Shown in pieces: positions 1 to 4,269 of a stretch of DNA of 6,206 nucleotides. The DNA is from an uncultured Eubacteriales bacterium. Its GTDB lineage: Bacteria > Bacillota > Clostridia > Oscillospirales > Oscillospiraceae. The notes under the pieces were generated by a model. It was not told the DNA's origin, searched no databases, and saw only the letters and a list, made by a program, of their open reading frames with translations. Within the stretch, counting starts at the first letter, position 1. Every line of letters starts with the position of its first letter. A program made the position numbers and the translations under genes. Location of the stretch: NCBI GenBank assembly GCA_902475455.1, contig CABRZO010000151.1:1-6206 (forward strand), in the 5' to 3' direction.

Positions 1-11
1 AATAAACTGTG

Positions 12-44
12 TATGTTATAGGTGTTGTCCCTGTCTGACAACGC
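12..44 (+). promoter_or_regulatory. Possible -10 element and 5' leader stem-loop ahead of ireB
   Basis: TATGTT at 12-17 could be a -10 box; its -35 would lie before the window. Directly after it, GTTGTC (24-29) and GACAAC (37-42) form a stem with a 7-base loop, extendable by T23-G43 and G22-C44. It ends one base before the AGGAGG ribosome-binding site. If transcription starts near base 23, the mRNA would begin with this hairpin, which might protect the 5' end or affect ribosome access. The stem is visible; the promoter and its role are inferred. Confidence 0.3.
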
Positions 45-59
45 AGGAGGTGTTACCCA

Positions 60-305
60 ATGTCCGATTATACCCGCCGCTTCGATCTCCCTGCAGACGA
101 TACCATTGACACCCGTGAGATTCTTTCCCAGGTCTATAACTCCCTTCAGCAGAAGGGCTATAACCCGATCAATCAGATCGTGGGCTATATTCTCTCGGAG
201 GATCCCACCTATATCACCAATTTCAACAACGCCCGCACCCTGATCCGCAAACTGGACCGGGACGAGCTGCTGCAGGAACTGGTCCGTTATTATCTGGACG
301 TCTGA
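60..305 (+). CDS. ireB: IreB family regulatory phosphoprotein (UPF0297/DUF965)
   Basis: This 81-residue cytoplasmic protein matches the IreB/YrzL family in length and along its whole sequence, most clearly in the block KGYNPINQIVGYILS (about residues 33-47), DPTYIT and the C-terminal ELVRYYL. In enterococci IreB is phosphorylated by the PASTA-domain Ser/Thr kinase IreK and acts as a negative regulator of cephalosporin resistance and cell-envelope stress responses. The phosphorylated threonine of that protein (T-x-R-F context) corresponds to Thr5 here, in YTRRFD. AGGAGG at 45-50, nine bases before ATG, fixes the start. In many Firmicutes the gene sits between alaS and ruvX/yqgF; here a terminator follows at once and no ruvX is present. 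The family assignment is firm; the role in this organism is inferred by homology. Confidence 0.95.
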   Translation: MSDYTRRFDLPADDTIDTREILSQVYNSLQQKGYNPINQIVGYILSEDPTYITNFNNARTLIRKLDRDELLQELVRYYLDV

Positions 306-322
306 TCGAAATGAGTCAAAAC

Positions 323-351
323 CAGGGTCGTCCCTCAGGACGGCCCTGTTT
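323..351 (+). terminator. Rho-independent-type terminator after ireB
   Basis: An 11-bp stem (323-333 with 338-348, one T-G pair, loop CTCA) starts 18 bases after the ireB stop. An A-run precedes it and GTTTGATTGT follows. The stem is strong but the T-tract is short and interrupted, so termination may be incomplete. Confidence 0.75.
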
Positions 352-457
352 GATTGTCCCGAGAAATGTTCGGCCCAGTGCCAACCATTCCGCCCCCCTT
401 TGACCGGGTTCGTCAAGACCCCGCAAAACTGGTGTTTTTTCCCTGTTGGGGGCGGCG
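352..457. other. Intergenic stretch with no recognised gene
   Basis: Between the ireB terminator and the next promoter I see no ORF with a ribosome-binding site, no tRNA cloverleaf and no riboswitch signature. A weak 5-bp AAAAC/GTTTT stem (425-438) followed by two further T's could be a minor terminator. Otherwise the stretch holds C-rich and G-rich runs without a clear role. Confidence 0.5.
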
Positions 458-497
458 TTGACAAGTTAGAAACAATCTGTTACAATTAGTTACAATT
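458..497 (+). promoter_or_regulatory. Sigma-A promoter with 10-bp-phased ACAAT repeats
   Basis: TTGACA (458-463) is a perfect -35 box and TACAAT (481-486) a near-perfect -10 box, separated by exactly 17 bases. Transcription would start near 493, giving a leader of about 20 bases before ATG 513. GTTACAATT occurs at 479-487 and again at 489-497, and AACAAT at 471-476 continues the same 10-bp phase. The promoter call is strong; the repeat could be an operator or could simply be AT-rich promoter DNA. It should drive the 97-residue gene and the SH3b/NlpC gene behind it. Confidence 0.88.
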
Positions 498-512
498 TCA
501 GGAGGTACTTTC

Positions 513-806
513 ATGGCTGAGTCCAAATCCCTTCCCCTGACCTACAAGGGTCATCCCCTTCGCCGGAAGGACAATCTCATCTATTACGGAAGCATGGCCG
601 ATCCCTATATCATCATGCTTCAGATCCTATCCACTGAAAAGGTAAAGGACATGGAGGTGGCCACCAAGGTCGCCGTCCAGCTCCAGCTCACCGACCCCGA
701 CCTGAAGAGCCGGGACCGGGTGGTCCGCAAGAGTGAAAAGAACAGCCTCTACGCCGCAATGGACTTGGGCGACGTATGGCTGCGGCGGGCCCTTACCTCC
801 AAATAA
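513..806 (+). CDS. Conserved-looking small protein of unknown function
   Basis: This gene encodes 97 residues. AGGAGG at 500-505, seven bases before ATG, and the consensus promoter upstream support a real, well-expressed gene. The protein has no signal peptide or membrane segment, so it is probably cytoplasmic. It is rich in charged residues and compact, with an N-terminal LTYKGHPLRRKDNLIYYG block, a central DPYIIMLQIL hydrophobic stretch (about 31-40), a VQLQLTDPDL strand-like segment and a C-terminal DLGDVWLRRAL amphipathic helix. I recognise no named domain or catalytic motif. It lies 41 bases ahead of the SH3b/NlpC gene with no terminator between, so the two are probably co-transcribed. 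A link to wall metabolism is only suggested by that position. Confidence 0.85.
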   Translation: MAESKSLPLTYKGHPLRRKDNLIYYGSMADPYIIMLQILSTEKVKDMEVATKVAVQLQLTDPDLKSRDRVVRKSEKNSLYAAMDLGDVWLRRALTSK

Positions 807-835
807 GCGGAGGTCCTTTACCTGCGTATCCATTA

Positions 836-850
836 CGGAGGTTTTTCATG
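836..850 (+). promoter_or_regulatory. Ribosome-binding site that sets the start of the SH3b/NlpC protein
   Basis: GGAGG at 837-841 lies six bases before ATG 848, and that start begins a textbook signal peptide. The reading frame is open back to an ATG at 776, but that start lies inside the preceding gene, and the 24 extra residues it would add are uncharacteristic, so 848 is preferred. A second CGGAGGT copy at 808-814 has no start codon at a workable distance. Confidence 0.88.
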
Positions 851-2599
851 TTCCGAATCCACCGCAACCTTAAGCGTGCCGCCGGAGTTTCCATCGCCGC
901 TTCTCTGATGCTCACCTGTTTCGCCTTTACCGCCAATGCCGCTGAAATCGGCAGCGTGTTGGGCGACGAGGTCCGTCTGAGAAGCGAGCCCAGCACCGAA
1001 TCCGAGGAGCTGGATGTTTTGAACCAGGGCGACACGCTGGAGATTCTGGATTCCAGTAACGAAGACTGGTATCAGGTCAGCTACACCGGCGACGACGGTG
1101 AGCTCTACACCGGCTATGTGAGCCGGGCGCTGGTCAGCGCCGGGGTCACCCAGACCGCCACCATCACCGGCGGCGATGTGGAGCTGAAGAGCGAAGCCAG
1201 CGCCGACGCCGCTGCCCTGACCCAAATCCCCGACGGTTCCACCGTCATCATCCTGGACAGCTCCACCGAGGGCTGGATTCAGGTCAGCTATTCCGGCCAG
1301 GAGGAGCGCTTCACCGGCTACATCGCCAGCGACGCCCTCTATGTCAATCCCCTGGCCACCGGCGTCACCACCACCGCCTCGGTCATCCTGAGAGCGGAGG
1401 CGGACAGTACATCTGAGATCCTGTCCATTCTGGACGCCGGAGCCACCCTGGACATTGTGTCCAGCACCGACGGATGGTATGAAGTGACCGACGGCACCCT
1501 GACCGGCTTTGTAGAGCAGCAGTTGCTCTCCACCGAGGAGGACACCGCCTGCATCGGCTATGGTACCGTCACCAGCGATTCCCTGAACCTGCGCAGCCAG
1601 CCCAGCACCGACTCCGACAGTCTGACGGAACTGCCCAATGGCGCCACCTTCCAGATCACCTCCAACGATGTGGAGGGCTGGTATGGCGCCACCTTTCATG
1701 GCCAGAGCGGCTATGTCAGCGCTGAGTATGTGAGCTTCAGCGACAGCGTCAACACCGGCTATGTGCAGGCCACCGTCCATCCCCTGGCCCTGCGGGCCGG
1801 CGCCGGGGCCGCCTTTGCGGAGCTGGCCTCCATCCCCGAGGGCACTGTGCTCACCGTCACCGGCAGCTACGGCAACTGGTACCGGGTGAGCTATCAGGAC
1901 TATGTGGGCTATGTCAGCGCCGCCTATGTCTCCCCCACCACCGCCGAGGGCTATCGGTACTACCCCGACTATGTGGAGATCACCGCCTCCTCCCTGAATC
2001 TGCGGGAGGAGCCCTCCACCGACGCTGATCGGTTGACGGCCATCCCCGGCGACACGGTGGTAGCCGTCACCGGCAAGCAGGGCGACTGGTATCAGGTGAG
2101 CTACAACGGCAAAGAGGGCTACATCAACACCGCATACACCACCGAATCCGACGGCCCCGCCACTGAGGCCATCCAAAGCACCGGCGCTTCCAACCGCACC
2201 AGCCTTTCCGCCGGCAGCTCCGACAGTTATGCCGGCGGCGCCACCGTCAGCGGCGGCACCGGCGCGGAAGTGGCCAATTACGCCGTTCAGTTCCTGGGCA
2301 ACCCCTATGTCTGGGGCGGCACCAGCCTGACCAACGGCTGCGACTGCTCCGGCTTCGTGATGCAGGTCTATGCGAATTTCGGCGTAAGCCTGCCCCACTC
2401 CTCCAGCTCCCAGCGCAATTACGGCCAGGCCGTCAGCCTGGAGGAGATCCAGCCCGGCGACATCGTCTGCTATAACCACCACGTGGGCATTTATGTGGGC
2501 GATGGCAAAATTATCAGCGCCCTGGGCGAGAAATACGGCATCACTTACAGCGATGTCACCTACAAGAGCATCATCACCATCCGCCGCATTTTCAGCTAA
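848..2599 (+). CDS. Secreted peptidoglycan endopeptidase: six SH3b repeats + NlpC/P60
   Basis: The product is a 583-residue exported wall hydrolase. Residues 1-31 form a signal peptide: basic FRIHRNLKR, a hydrophobic core, then ANA|A as the likely cleavage site. Six bacterial SH3 repeats follow at about 34-97, 103-166, 174-228, 239-297, 304-362 and 374-432. Each has the [VL]xLRxxPSTxS...GW/DWYxVSYxG...GYV pattern and should bind cell-wall peptide or glycan. Repeat 3 is the shortest and most diverged. A Ser/Gly/Ala-rich linker (433-472) leads to an NlpC/P60 cysteine peptidase domain (473-583) with NPYVWGG, the nucleophile Cys500 in DCSGF and the base His545 in HVGIYVG. This family cuts D-Glu-diaminopimelate type bonds in stem peptides. 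The usual third catalytic position (twelve residues after the His) is Ser557, not His/Asn/Gln. The gene is probably co-transcribed with the 97-residue gene upstream and ends at a strong terminator. Confidence 0.95.
   Translation: MFRIHRNLKRAAGVSIAASLMLTCFAFTANAAEIGSVLGDEVRLRSEPSTESEELDVLNQGDTLEILDSSNEDWYQVSYTGDDGELYTGYVSRALVSAGVTQTATITGGDVELKSEASADAAALTQIPDGSTVIILDSSTEGWIQVSYSGQEERFTGYIASDALYVNPLATGVTTTASVILRAEADSTSEILSILDAGATLDIVSSTDGWYEVTDGTLTGFVEQQLLSTEEDTACIGYGTVTSDSLNLRSQPSTDSDSLTELPNGATFQITSNDVEGWYGATFHGQSGYVSAEYVSFSDSVNTGYVQATVHPLALRAGAGAAFAELASIPEGTVLTVTGSYGNWYRVSYQDYVGYVSAAYVSPTTAEGYRYYPDYVEITASSLNLREEPSTDADRLTAIPGDTVVAVTGKQGDWYQVSYNGKEGYINTAYTTESDGPATEAIQSTGASNRTSLSAGSSDSYAGGATVSGGTGAEVANYAVQFLGNPYVWGGTSLTNGCDCSGFVMQVYANFGVSLPHSSSSQRNYGQAVSLEEIQPGDIVCYNHHVGIYVGDGKIISALGEKYGITYSDVTYKSIITIRRIFS
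965..2143 (+). repeat. Six-copy SH3b coding repeat
   Basis: The six SH3b units recur about every 180-210 bases and keep some near-identical DNA blocks. GACTGGTATCAGGT occurs in unit 1 (about 1065) and unit 6 (about 2083), and GGCTATGTCAGCGC in unit 4 (about 1711) and unit 5 (about 1908). This suggests expansion by internal duplication, with units 1 and 6 and units 4 and 5 sharing the closest blocks that I noticed. Such blocks could recombine and change the repeat number between strains. Confidence 0.8.
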
Positions 2600-2612
2600 C
2601 CGAATATGGTTT

Positions 2613-2647
2613 AACCGGCATCCTCCCAGGGAGGATGCCGGTTTTTT
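2613..2647 (+). terminator. Strong rho-independent terminator
   Basis: A perfect 14-bp stem (2613-2626 with 2630-2643, loop CAG) runs into six T residues (2642-2647), 14 bases after the NlpC/P60 stop. It cleanly separates the wall-enzyme unit from the LytTR unit. Confidence 0.95.
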
Positions 2648-2687
2648 ACCATCTATGGCTCCAAAACGACCGACTGGCGAAAACCGC

Positions 2688-2716
2688 TTGCCAGATCCCG
2701 ATTTGCTCTGTATGCT
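2688..2716 (+). promoter_or_regulatory. Probable promoter of the LytTR-DUF3021 operon
   Basis: TTGCCA (2688-2693) and TATGCT (2711-2716) are separated by 17 bases and lie between the upstream terminator and ATG 2738. The predicted start near 2723 leaves a leader of only about 15 bases, with AGGAGG (2723-2728) at its very 5' end, which is short and lowers confidence. Just upstream, a degenerate repeat AAAACNNC occurs at 2663-2670 and 2680-2687 (17-bp step), a possible but unproven regulator site. Confidence 0.5.
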
Positions 2717-2737
2717 AATCCCAGGAGGTGAGGCAAC

Positions 2738-3178
2738 ATGAATGTGGAAATCAGATTGCAGGAGGGCTGTCCGGAACCTCACGTGATTCTGGTGGCCGAC
2801 CACATGACCCAGGAGCTGGAAGCCCTGGTAAATCTGCTGCGGCAGGGCCAGCGGACAGTCACCGGCTTCCGGGGCAGCCAGGCCGTGTTGCTGGATCCCA
2901 GGGATATTTTAAGGCTCTACGCCAGTCAGGGCAAGGTGTTTGCCACCCTGGCCGGCGGGGATGAATATGTCGTGAAAGCCCGGCTCTACGAGCTGGAAGC
3001 CCGGCTGGGAACGGAACGTTTTGCCCGGATCTCCAACTCTGAACTGGTGAATCTGGGGCATGTCAAAAGCTTTGATCTGAGCCTGTCCGGCACCATCCGG
3101 GTGACTCTGTGCGACGGCCAGACCGCCTATGTCTCCCGCCGGTATGTGGGCAGGATCAAAGAACTGCTGGGAATCTGA
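2738..3178 (+). CDS. LytTR-family DNA-binding transcriptional regulator
   Basis: The product is a 146-residue cytoplasmic regulator whose C-terminal two thirds (about 45-146) is a LytTR DNA-binding domain. The hallmark FARISNSELVNLGHVKSF lies at 95-112 and the closing SRRYVGRIKELL at 133-144. The short N-terminal part (1-45) is not a response-regulator receiver domain: there is no phospho-acceptor Asp pattern and not enough length, so this is not a classical two-component regulator. AGGAGG at 2723-2728, nine bases before ATG, fixes the start. The gene is followed after 10 bases by a DUF3021 membrane protein. LytTR + membrane-protein pairs (HdrR/HdrM, BrsR/BrsM in streptococci) are known in which the membrane partner inhibits the LytTR activator; the same mechanism here is inference. 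Targets are unknown; autoregulation is common in such systems. Confidence 0.93.
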   Translation: MNVEIRLQEGCPEPHVILVADHMTQELEALVNLLRQGQRTVTGFRGSQAVLLDPRDILRLYASQGKVFATLAGGDEYVVKARLYELEARLGTERFARISNSELVNLGHVKSFDLSLSGTIRVTLCDGQTAYVSRRYVGRIKELLGI

Positions 3179-3188
3179 GGTGATTGAT

Positions 3189-3632
3189 ATGAAGAAAAAA
3201 GTGCTGCTCCGTGCCCTGTTGGGTGCTCCTTTGGGACTCGCCCTCAGCTACCTCATCACCATATTGATCTCCCTGGTGGGCGGTCAGGGGGCCTACTACC
3301 CGGTGGTGCCGGAACTGGCAGCATCATGCGGCAACGAGATCAACGCTGTGCTGGTACAGGCGCTGTGCTCCCTGCTCTACGGCGCCGCCTGGGCCGGGGC
3401 CTCGGTGATCTGGGAGACCGACTGGAGCCTTTCGGCCCAGACCCTGCTCCATCTGGCCATCTGCTCCTGCGCCACCTTCCCTATCGCATGGCTGCTCTAC
3501 TGGATGCACCATTCCGTTGGCGGCGTGCTGCTCTACTTCGGCATTTTCTTTCTGATCTATCTGGTGATTTGGGTGTCGCAATATCTTGCCATCCGCCGCC
3601 GGCTGAAGCAGATCAACGAGCACTTGACTTAA
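3189..3632 (+). CDS. DUF3021 family integral membrane protein
   Basis: This is a 147-residue membrane protein with four predicted helices at about 5-30, 50-75, 86-106 and 110-135, and a basic C-terminal tail (RRRLKQINEHLT) that should be cytoplasmic. Length, topology and position behind a LytTR gene fit the DUF3021 family. The start is the ATG of MKKK at 3189: GAGGTG (3177-3182) overlaps the upstream stop codon and is correctly spaced, so translation is likely coupled to the LytTR gene. An in-frame ATG 60 bases upstream lies inside the LytTR gene and is disfavoured. By analogy with LytTR regulatory systems, it probably senses an envelope or membrane signal and holds the LytTR protein inactive. 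No enzymatic motif is visible. Confidence 0.9.
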   Translation: MKKKVLLRALLGAPLGLALSYLITILISLVGGQGAYYPVVPELAASCGNEINAVLVQALCSLLYGAAWAGASVIWETDWSLSAQTLLHLAICSCATFPIAWLLYWMHHSVGGVLLYFGIFFLIYLVIWVSQYLAIRRRLKQINEHLT

Positions 3633-3643
3633 GAATAAAATAA

Positions 3644-3675
3644 AGGGGCTGTTGCATAATTTTGCAACAGCCCCT
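3644..3675 (-). terminator. Hairpin 1: terminator oriented to the - strand
   Basis: A perfect 13-bp stem (3644-3656 with 3663-3675, loop TAATTT) lies 11 bases after the DUF3021 stop. On the - strand it is followed by TTTATTTTATTC, a good T-tract; on the + strand CAGCTGTC follows, with no T-tract. It therefore looks like the terminator of leftward transcription coming from the cys operon, although it may also slow or protect the end of the rightward mRNA. Confidence 0.75.
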
Positions 3676-3685
3676 CAGCTGTCAA

Positions 3686-3700
3686 AAAACCTTAGGTTTT
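3686..3700. repeat. Hairpin 2: short inverted repeat
   Basis: AAAACC (3686-3691) pairs with GGTTTT (3695-3700) around a 3-base loop. It is weak alone, but its T-run on both strands could assist termination. Confidence 0.4.
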
Positions 3701-3714
3701 GGCGGTTTCACAGA

Positions 3715-3756
3715 ATTCCGTCCTCCGAAGAGGACGGAATAAAATCCAATTCCGTC
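3715..3756. repeat. Hairpin 3: 11-bp stem with an alternative pairing partner
   Basis: ATTCCGTCCTC (3715-3725) pairs perfectly with GAGGACGGAAT (3730-3740). Read on the - strand the loop is C(UUCG)G, an unusually stable RNA tetraloop. The left arm start AATTCCGTC (3714-3722) recurs at 3748-3756, so GACGGAAT (3733-3740) can instead pair with ATTCCGTC (3749-3756) across an 8-base loop. The two folds exclude each other. This may be a switch or only the trace of a small duplication. Confidence 0.6.
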
Positions 3757-3757
3757 T

Positions 3758-3782
3758 TTTCCGAGGACATGCGCCTCGGAAA
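3758..3782. repeat. Hairpin 4: 9-bp inverted repeat
   Basis: TTTCCGAGG (3758-3766) pairs with CCTCGGAAA (3774-3782) around a 7-base loop. Together with the preceding AATTCCGTC it is a diverged copy of hairpin 3's left side. Confidence 0.6.
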
Positions 3783-3792
3783 TGACTCTTCT

Positions 3793-3843
3793 CATGCAGG
3801 ACAGGGTGACTTTTGCGCAAGCAATCGAGCCCTGTCCTGCATG
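3793..3843. repeat. Hairpin 5: long 14-bp inverted repeat with structured loop
   Basis: CATGCAGGACAGGG (3793-3806) is the exact reverse complement of 3830-3843. Inside the 23-base loop, TTGC (3813-3816) and GCAA (3821-3824) can pair around a GCAA tetraloop of the GNRA type on the + strand. There is no T-tract on either side, so it is not an ordinary terminator. A structured RNA element or a palindromic repeat unit is more likely. Confidence 0.65.
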
Positions 3844-3858
3844 TAGCCCCTTTGTCGG

Positions 3859-3878
3859 AAAAGGCCTATGGCCTTTTT
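3859..3878. terminator. Hairpin 6: bidirectional terminator
   Basis: AAAAGGCC (3859-3866) pairs with GGCCTTTT (3870-3877) around TAT, with a T-run at the 3' side on both strands (five T's on +, four on -). It fits a shared terminator for the convergent operons and is the first hairpin with a clear + strand T-tract after the DUF3021 gene. Confidence 0.7.
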
Positions 3879-3888
3879 CAACAAGCTC

Positions 3889-3920
3889 AAGCGCGCCTTC
3901 CACCTGGAAGGCGCGCTTTT
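3889..3920 (+). terminator. Hairpin 7: GC-rich terminator
   Basis: A perfect 13-bp stem (3889-3901 with 3906-3918, core GCGCGCCTTCC, loop ACCT) is followed on the + strand by TTTTGTCGTT. It lies only 12 bases beyond the stop of the - strand HTH gene and could also serve leftward transcription, but its - strand T-tract is poor. Confidence 0.65.
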
Positions 3921-3930
3921 GTCGTTGCGA

Positions 3931-4248
3931 TCAGCTGTGTTGGACCTCCTCGGCCACCCAACGCTTGAAGGTGCCCGGTGACACCCCCAGCCGCTGGGAG
4001 GCGGCCCGGGCGCTGAGCTCTCCCTGCTGGAAGGCCCGGAACACGCTCCGGAACTTCCGGGGGCGCTTGATGGGGGGGCGGCCCAGCTGGGTGCCCCGCT
4101 CCCGGGCCCGCTTCAAACCCTCGGTCTGTCGGTGGGCCAGCTCCGCCCGGCGGTCCCGGGCGTCCTCGGCAATGATACGCAAAATCTGTTCGGCCAAAGC
4201 ATCGTCGGCGCAGAGGGCACGAATTCTCTGCTCATTTTCCGGTAACAT
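3931..4248 (-). CDS. Small HTH protein resembling the C-terminal end of serine recombinases
   Basis: This gene encodes 105 residues. Residues 37-60 (AHRQTEGLKRARERGTQLGRPP) match the arm segment of resolvase/invertase proteins, in which a conserved RxxEGL...RG...GRP stretch follows the long E helix. Residues 66-98 (FRSVFRAFQQGELSARAASQRLGVSPGTFKRW) form the recombinase-type helix-turn-helix. The N-terminal catalytic domain with the active Ser and Arg residues is absent, and no trace of it is present upstream, where cysS is intact. It should bind DNA but cannot recombine it. The first 36 residues are charged and helical. ATG 4248 lies 21 bases after the cysS stop, with AGGAGG at 4263-4268 (on the - strand) and a long 14-base spacer; no better in-frame start exists. 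It is probably co-transcribed with cysS. It may be a domesticated regulator or a resolvase remnant, and automatic annotation might call it a recombinase. Confidence 0.82.
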   Translation of the reverse strand: MLPENEQRIRALCADDALAEQILRIIAEDARDRRAELAHRQTEGLKRARERGTQLGRPPIKRPRKFRSVFRAFQQGELSARAASQRLGVSPGTFKRWVAEEVQHS

Positions 4249-4268
4249 CGTTCTGCAGAAGGCCTCCT
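4249..4268 (-). promoter_or_regulatory. Ribosome-binding site with a long spacer for the HTH gene
   Basis: CCTCCT at 4263-4268 reads AGGAGG on the - strand, but 14 bases separate it from the ATG, against 6-9 for most genes in this window. The site overlaps the cysS 3' junction, so terminating ribosomes could re-initiate. Reduced translation is inferred. Confidence 0.6.
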
Positions 4269-4269
4269 G

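Larger units (their letters stand above)
3633..3930. other. Intergenic hairpin array between convergent operons
   Basis: This 298-base stretch has no ORF with a credible ribosome-binding site, but it holds seven consecutive inverted repeats: 3644-3675, 3686-3700, 3715-3740, 3758-3782, 3793-3843, 3859-3878 and 3889-3918. Most of the bases in the stretch fall within these hairpins. It separates the + strand DUF3021 gene from the - strand HTH gene, so terminators are expected, but seven hairpins are far more than two operons need. It could be a composite of mobile non-coding repeats, a structured 3' UTR or a small RNA. The stems are directly visible; the role is open. Confidence 0.75.

Noticed and set aside
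808..835. A second gene start behind the duplicate CGGAGGT at 808
   Set aside because: No ATG, GTG or TTG lies at a workable distance; it is probably a chance copy of the ribosome-binding site.
776..847. Longer N-terminus (ATG 776) for the SH3b/NlpC protein
   Set aside because: It overlaps the preceding gene and would bury the signal peptide 24 residues in; ATG 848 has a proper ribosome-binding site and starts directly at the signal peptide.
833..2803. A 656-codon open frame on the - strand opposite the SH3b/NlpC gene
   Set aside because: It is Gly/Ala/Val/Asp-rich low-complexity sequence, runs through the terminator, has no suitable ribosome-binding site and is the mirror of a clearly real gene. 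GC-rich codon use on the sense strand leaves few antisense stops.
3129..3188. Longer N-terminus (ATG 3129) for the DUF3021 protein
   Set aside because: It lies inside the LytTR gene in another frame and adds a non-hydrophobic stretch; MKKK at 3189 has a ribosome-binding site and fits the family.
3644..3675. GGGGCTGTTGCA arms read as insertion-sequence ends (similar to IS6-type CTGTTGCAAA termini)
   Set aside because: The two arms face each other across only six bases, no transposase is nearby, and a T-tract on the - strand makes a terminator the simpler reading.
3640..3925. CRISPR array
   Set aside because: The repeats are different hairpins of unequal length and spacing, not a constant repeat separated by unique spacers.
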